64,000 bases of DNA, from the NCBI GenBank assembly GCA_022820805.1, contig JAJEEV010000024.1, positions 62,001 to 126,000 on the forward strand, in the 5' to 3' direction. Shown here in pieces: positions 61,208 to 64,000 of the stretch (within the stretch, counting starts at the first letter, position 1; every line of letters starts with the position of its first letter). The stretch comes from Acidimicrobiia bacterium. Lineage in GTDB: Bacteria; Actinomycetota; Acidimicrobiia; Acidimicrobiales; Aldehydirespiratoraceae. The notes under the pieces were generated by a model. That model was not told the origin of the DNA, made no database searches, and saw only the letters and a list, made by a program, of their open reading frames with translations. The position numbers and the translations under genes are program-made.

Positions 61208-62371
61208 TTAGCCAGCGGTGCCCGTCGGAGGGGGCAGAGTCGTGGTGGTCGTGGTGGTCCGATCCGGCGGCGGGGGGTCATGGGGCGCGCAATTGCCGGC
61301 GATGATGTCGCGGATGCGCTCGAAGCGCTCGCCGGACCCGGTCGGGGTCGGCGCGCCGTTGGTGTCGAGAACGTGCGGGTGGAAGTCCCAGGTCACGACC
61401 CCGTCGCCGTCGAAGTCGATCTGAAGGACGCCGGTCTCGCCGAGGATGCCCGAGCGGGGGTGCCAGACGAAGTTCCCCAGCGAGTACGCCACCAGCTTGG
61501 TGCCGACCAGCTCCACGGGCTGAAGCACATGGGGGTGGTGCCCGATGACGGCGTCGGCGCCGGCGTCGAGCAGCTGCCGGGCGAAGAGGCGCTGGTCGTT
61601 GCTGGGACAGGTGTCTCGCTCGATGCCCCAGTGGACCGCGACTATCACCGCGTCGGCGTCGGCCCCCGAGGCCCGTACCGTGTCGAGGACGCGGGCACGG
61701 GCGGGCGAGTGCGCCGAGGCGATCCCCGGCGTGGAAGCGCCGGCCGTGAAACCGGAGGGCACGATCATCGAGGCACCCACGAACGCCACCCGAACACCGT
61801 TGCCGGTGGTCAGGATCCGGGACTGGTAGGCCTCATCGGTGTTGCGGCCCGCCCCGATCGTGACAACGCCGGCCGCTTCCAGGAGGTCGACGGTGTCCGT
61901 CAGCGCGTCGGGTCCGTAATCGTCGGCGTGGTTGTTGGCCAGGTTGGCCACGCTGACGCCACCGGCCGCGATTCGCTCCGCGGCTGACGGCGGCGCCCGG
62001 AACACGAACTCCTTCCAGTGGGGCTCCCCGCGGTCGCTGATGGCCATCTCCACGTTCACCAGCGACAGGTCCGACGAGCCCAACGACGGGTCCAGGGACT
62101 CGAAGGGGTCGATCCCCGCGGGCTCGGTGCGGGTCATCAGCACGTCGCCGCCGGCCAGCAGCGTCCAGGACCGGTCGGGCTCGGGCGCGGTGGTCTCGGC
62201 CGGCGCCGTGACTGCGCCCGTCGATTCGGGCACCCAGGTCGTGGTGGTGGCTGGGGGCAGGGTGGGCGACGCCCCGTCGGAGGAGCGCAGCACCGAGCCG
62301 CCCGTGCACGCCGAAGCCATCAGCACGGCAGCCACCAGTACCGCCCGCAGCGCGCCAGTCCTCAATACCAC
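61208..62371 (-). CDS. CapA family lipoprotein (poly-gamma-glutamate synthesis-like phosphoesterase)
   Basis: A 387-residue lipoprotein with lipobox LMASAC (residues 17-22). A Pro/Thr-rich linker precedes a CapA/PgsA-type calcineurin-like fold: LLAGGDVLMTRTEPAG, VNVEMAISDRG, NLANNHADDYGPDALTDTVD, VAVHWGIERD and GHHPHVLQPVEL hold Asp, Asn and His ligands. A Thr-Pro tail follows. Despite the name its substrate is unknown; a link with poly-glutamate is not supported here. It is followed by repeat R5. Confidence 0.88.
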   Translation of the reverse strand: MVLRTGALRAVLVAAVLMASACTGGSVLRSSDGASPTLPPATTTTWVPESTGAVTAPAETTAPEPDRSWTLLAGGDVLMTRTEPAGIDPFESLDPSLGSSDLSLVNVEMAISDRGEPHWKEFVFRAPPSAAERIAAGGVSVANLANNHADDYGPDALTDTVDLLEAAGVVTIGAGRNTDEAYQSRILTTGNGVRVAFVGASMIVPSGFTAGASTPGIASAHSPARARVLDTVRASGADADAVIVAVHWGIERDTCPSNDQRLFARQLLDAGADAVIGHHPHVLQPVELVGTKLVAYSLGNFVWHPRSGILGETGVLQIDFDGDGVVTWDFHPHVLDTNGAPTPTGSGERFERIRDIIAGNCAPHDPPPPDRTTTTTTTLPPPTGTAG

Positions 62372-62372
62372 G

Positions 62373-63428
62373 CTAGGGCACCTCCACTATGCGAACCCGG
62401 TAGAGCCGGGGCCACAGCTTTCCGGTCATCCACAGGGTGGCGGTATCGGGGTCGAATGCCACCCCGTTGAGGACGTCTATGTCGTGTGGGGAGTTCCGGC
62501 TCGCATCGCCGACGAGCGGTCCGGCGTCGATGGCCGCCACCAGCCGGCCCGATTCCGGGTCGATCACCAGCAGCCCGTCGGTCTGCCAGACGTTGGCGAT
62601 CACCAGACCCTCGACGCACTCGAGCTCGTTCAGGTAGTCGAGCCGGCCGCCGTAGCCCGGAGCCGTCACCGTGACAGTGCCGAGCAGTTCGAAGTTCTGC
62701 GGATCCCGGCGGGCGAGTCGGCTCGAGCCGTCCGACATGATCAGCACGTCGCCCGACAAGCACAGGCCCCAGCCTTCGCCCTGATAGGTGTGCTCCCCCG
62801 TCAACTCGAGTGTCGAGCGGTCATAGACGAGGGCGGTGCCGCTCCGCCAGGTGAGCTGGACGACCTCGTCACCGATCACGGTGAGCCCCTCGCCGAACAG
62901 GTCGCCGGCCAGGTCCACCTGGGTGACGACCTCGCCTGTGGCCGTGCTCACGGCCCGCAGCGAGGACTGCCCCCAGAGCCCGGTGCTCTCATACATGGTG
63001 CCCCCGGCGACTTCGAGCCCCTGGGTGAAGGCCTCCGGATCGTGCGGCAGCCATTCGATGATCTCGACGGTCCAGCGGGCTGCGCCTCCCTCGTCGCCCA
63101 CGGCCGGGAACACCGAAGGCTCCGCCGGCTTTGAGAGCTCGCCGGGATCTGGGGCCCCACCCGACGGTGCAGGCTCGTCGGTGGCTGCGACCGCTCGTTC
63201 CCGAGGCTCAGAGGTCGTCGGCGCCGGCGCGTCCGGTTCCGGAGCCGGCTCATCGGGGCGTGGCGGGTCGTCCACCGGCATCGGGGGATCCCCGGCGGTG
63301 ACCACCGGTTCGCCCAGACCCGAGGGGCCCGGGTCGGAGGGGTGTGCGCCGCCCGAGTCCGGCGCGCAGCCGGCACCGAGCAACCCGGCGCACACCAGGA
63401 CGCACAGGAGGGGGCCGGGCCGCCTCAC
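62373..63428 (-). CDS. Glutaminyl-peptide cyclotransferase, secreted lipoprotein
   Basis: A 351-residue protein. Signal peptide and lipobox LLGAGC (residues 15-20), an acidic, Pro-rich linker, then a five-bladed propeller of the plant-type glutaminyl cyclase family: DPEAFTQGLEVAGGTMYEST, LNELECVEGLVIANVWQTDG and NGVAFDPDTATLWMTGKLWP. It cyclises N-terminal Gln to pyroglutamate. The GTG at 63428 was chosen because it starts directly before a proper signal peptide; a longer frame lacks one. It precedes the CapA gene by one base. Confidence 0.87.
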   Translation of the reverse strand: MRRPGPLLCVLVCAGLLGAGCAPDSGGAHPSDPGPSGLGEPVVTAGDPPMPVDDPPRPDEPAPEPDAPAPTTSEPRERAVAATDEPAPSGGAPDPGELSKPAEPSVFPAVGDEGGAARWTVEIIEWLPHDPEAFTQGLEVAGGTMYESTGLWGQSSLRAVSTATGEVVTQVDLAGDLFGEGLTVIGDEVVQLTWRSGTALVYDRSTLELTGEHTYQGEGWGLCLSGDVLIMSDGSSRLARRDPQNFELLGTVTVTAPGYGGRLDYLNELECVEGLVIANVWQTDGLLVIDPESGRLVAAIDAGPLVGDASRNSPHDIDVLNGVAFDPDTATLWMTGKLWPRLYRVRIVEVP

Positions 63429-63541
63429 GGTCGGACCCCGGTGTTCAGCGCCACACCAGTCAGACGTGCTGTCGCCCGGCGGGGTTCCCGGGCTCGCCGG
63501 CTCGCGCACCCGCCGGACTCTACGGCGCGCCCTCGCGCCAG

Positions 63542-64000
63542 TCAGCGGGCGAGCAGCACAATGCTCACGATCCAGAGTCCTAGCAGAGCGATGCCGTCGA
63601 TGCGGGTGACCCGGCGGCCGGCCGCCATGGCCACCCAGCTCACCGCGCAGATCACCACCATCATCACCGAGCCCAGCGTCTGGAGTGTGAGGTCGCCGAC
63701 GGGACCGGGTCCGACCAGGCCGATGACGCCGCCCACCGCCAGGGAGTTGAACACGTTGCTCCCCAGAAGGTTGCCCACGAGGAGCTCGGTCTCCCGCTGG
63801 CGGGCCGCGGCCACCGCAGTGACCAGCTCAGGTGCCGAGGTGCCGACGGCCACCATCGTGTAGCCGACGAAGCCGCCCGACAGGTCGAGCGCGTCAGCGA
63901 CCCGTTCGGCGCCCTCGACGAGGACGTAGGCCGAGCCGGCCACCAGGGCGAGCGACACCACCGTGCGCAGCGTCTCGATCCCGAGGGCGGGAGGATCCTC
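63542..64000 (-). CDS. Calcium/cation antiporter (CaCA family), C-terminal part, runs off right edge
   Basis: The C-terminal half of a K-dependent Na/Ca exchanger-like antiporter (YrbG family). The second alpha-repeat VAVGTSAPELVTAVAAAR is followed by LLVGNLLGSNVFNSLAVGGV, the ion-binding motifs, and three TM segments. The 5' part is beyond the right edge; the visible frame is open to base 64000. Confidence 0.88.
   Translation of the reverse strand, partial: EDPPALGIETLRTVVSLALVAGSAYVLVEGAERVADALDLSGGFVGYTMVAVGTSAPELVTAVAAARQRETELLVGNLLGSNVFNSLAVGGVIGLVGPGPVGDLTLQTLGSVMMVVICAVSWVAMAAGRRVTRIDGIALLGLWIVSIVLLAR

Noticed and set aside
59125-61281. A 718-codon fusion protein covering rimO and pgsA
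   Set aside because: The pgsA frame happens to stay open through the rimO region, but that part is out of frame with the conserved RimO protein; pgsA starts at 59724.

Overview
The window is a dense, high-GC bacterial chromosome segment. Gene order points to a Gram-positive actinobacterium (Actinomycetota), and several traits suggest the Acidimicrobiia branch. The evidence is four actinobacterial gene blocks: mfd-mazG-eno-ftsB with DUF501/ppx; rimO-pgsA-cinA...recA...miaB-miaA-dapF-hflX; lexA divergent from a LysM gene, beside a B12-dependent ribonucleotide reductase; and rsmI-metG-tatD-Rpf-like-rsmA-ispE. LexA boxes have the Gram-positive form GAAC-N4-GTTC, and two tiny basic ribosomal proteins (bS22- and bL37-like) are present. 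The organism assignment is inference; no rRNA gene is in the window.

Layout. 1-2.9 kb: a ppx fragment, DUF501, a MazEF pair, coxG and a MobA-like nucleotidyltransferase. 3.1-6.4 kb: XdhC/CoxF, CoxE and CoxD, the maturation set of aerobic CO dehydrogenase-type molybdenum enzymes. 6.6-16.5 kb (minus strand): thioesterase, ftsB, eno, mazG, a PPIase lipoprotein, mfd, pth, rplY and prs. 16.5-17 kb: a relic region with a 23-bp tandem repeat and tRNA-Gln. 17.1-25.5 kb: DUF192, rsmI, metG, tatD, an Rpf-like protein, rsmA, a lone form II CoxL-type molybdenum subunit and ispE. 25.5-29.5 kb: bS22, acyl-ACP desaturase, ychF, bL37, a DCC protein and a PHP protein. 29.5-35.6 kb: a BMP-type ABC uptake operon ending in a PhyH dioxygenase. 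35.6-40.4 kb: lgt, acyl-CoA dehydrogenase, YihY and two NTF2-like genes. 40.4-45.5 kb: nrdJ, a RibD-like reductase, LysM and lexA. 45.5-51.8 kb: dapE/dapD/dapC, hflX, dapF and miaA, a near-complete late lysine/diaminopimelate pathway. 51.9-59.7 kb: miaB, HicAB, recA, msrB, YbaY, a GNAT protein, cinA and pgsA. 59.7-64 kb: rimO, CapA, a glutaminyl cyclase and a CaCA antiporter running off the edge.

The most unusual signal is a dispersed repeat that recurs between genes. It has a 67-nt arm that is nearly invariant, a spacer of exactly 15 nt whose sequence varies, and a short left arm (GAGGCCGAGCGG). There are five full copies. One forms the coding tail of the thioesterase and has a tandem 142-bp duplicate beside it. 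Others fill the gaps rplY-pth, YihY-acyl-CoA dehydrogenase and CapA-rimO. A diverged fragment lies inside nrdJ in another reading frame, and several solitary left arms abut stop codons.

Functional themes. There is a DNA-damage regulon: lexA, recA and the LysM gene carry LexA boxes. Molybdenum hydroxylase maturation genes sit 16-18 kb from the only catalytic-subunit gene seen. The nucleoside/BMP-type importer is joined end to end with an oxygenase. Two toxin-antitoxin modules (MazEF, HicAB) sit at breaks in otherwise conserved gene order. No prophage, insertion sequence or CRISPR array was seen.
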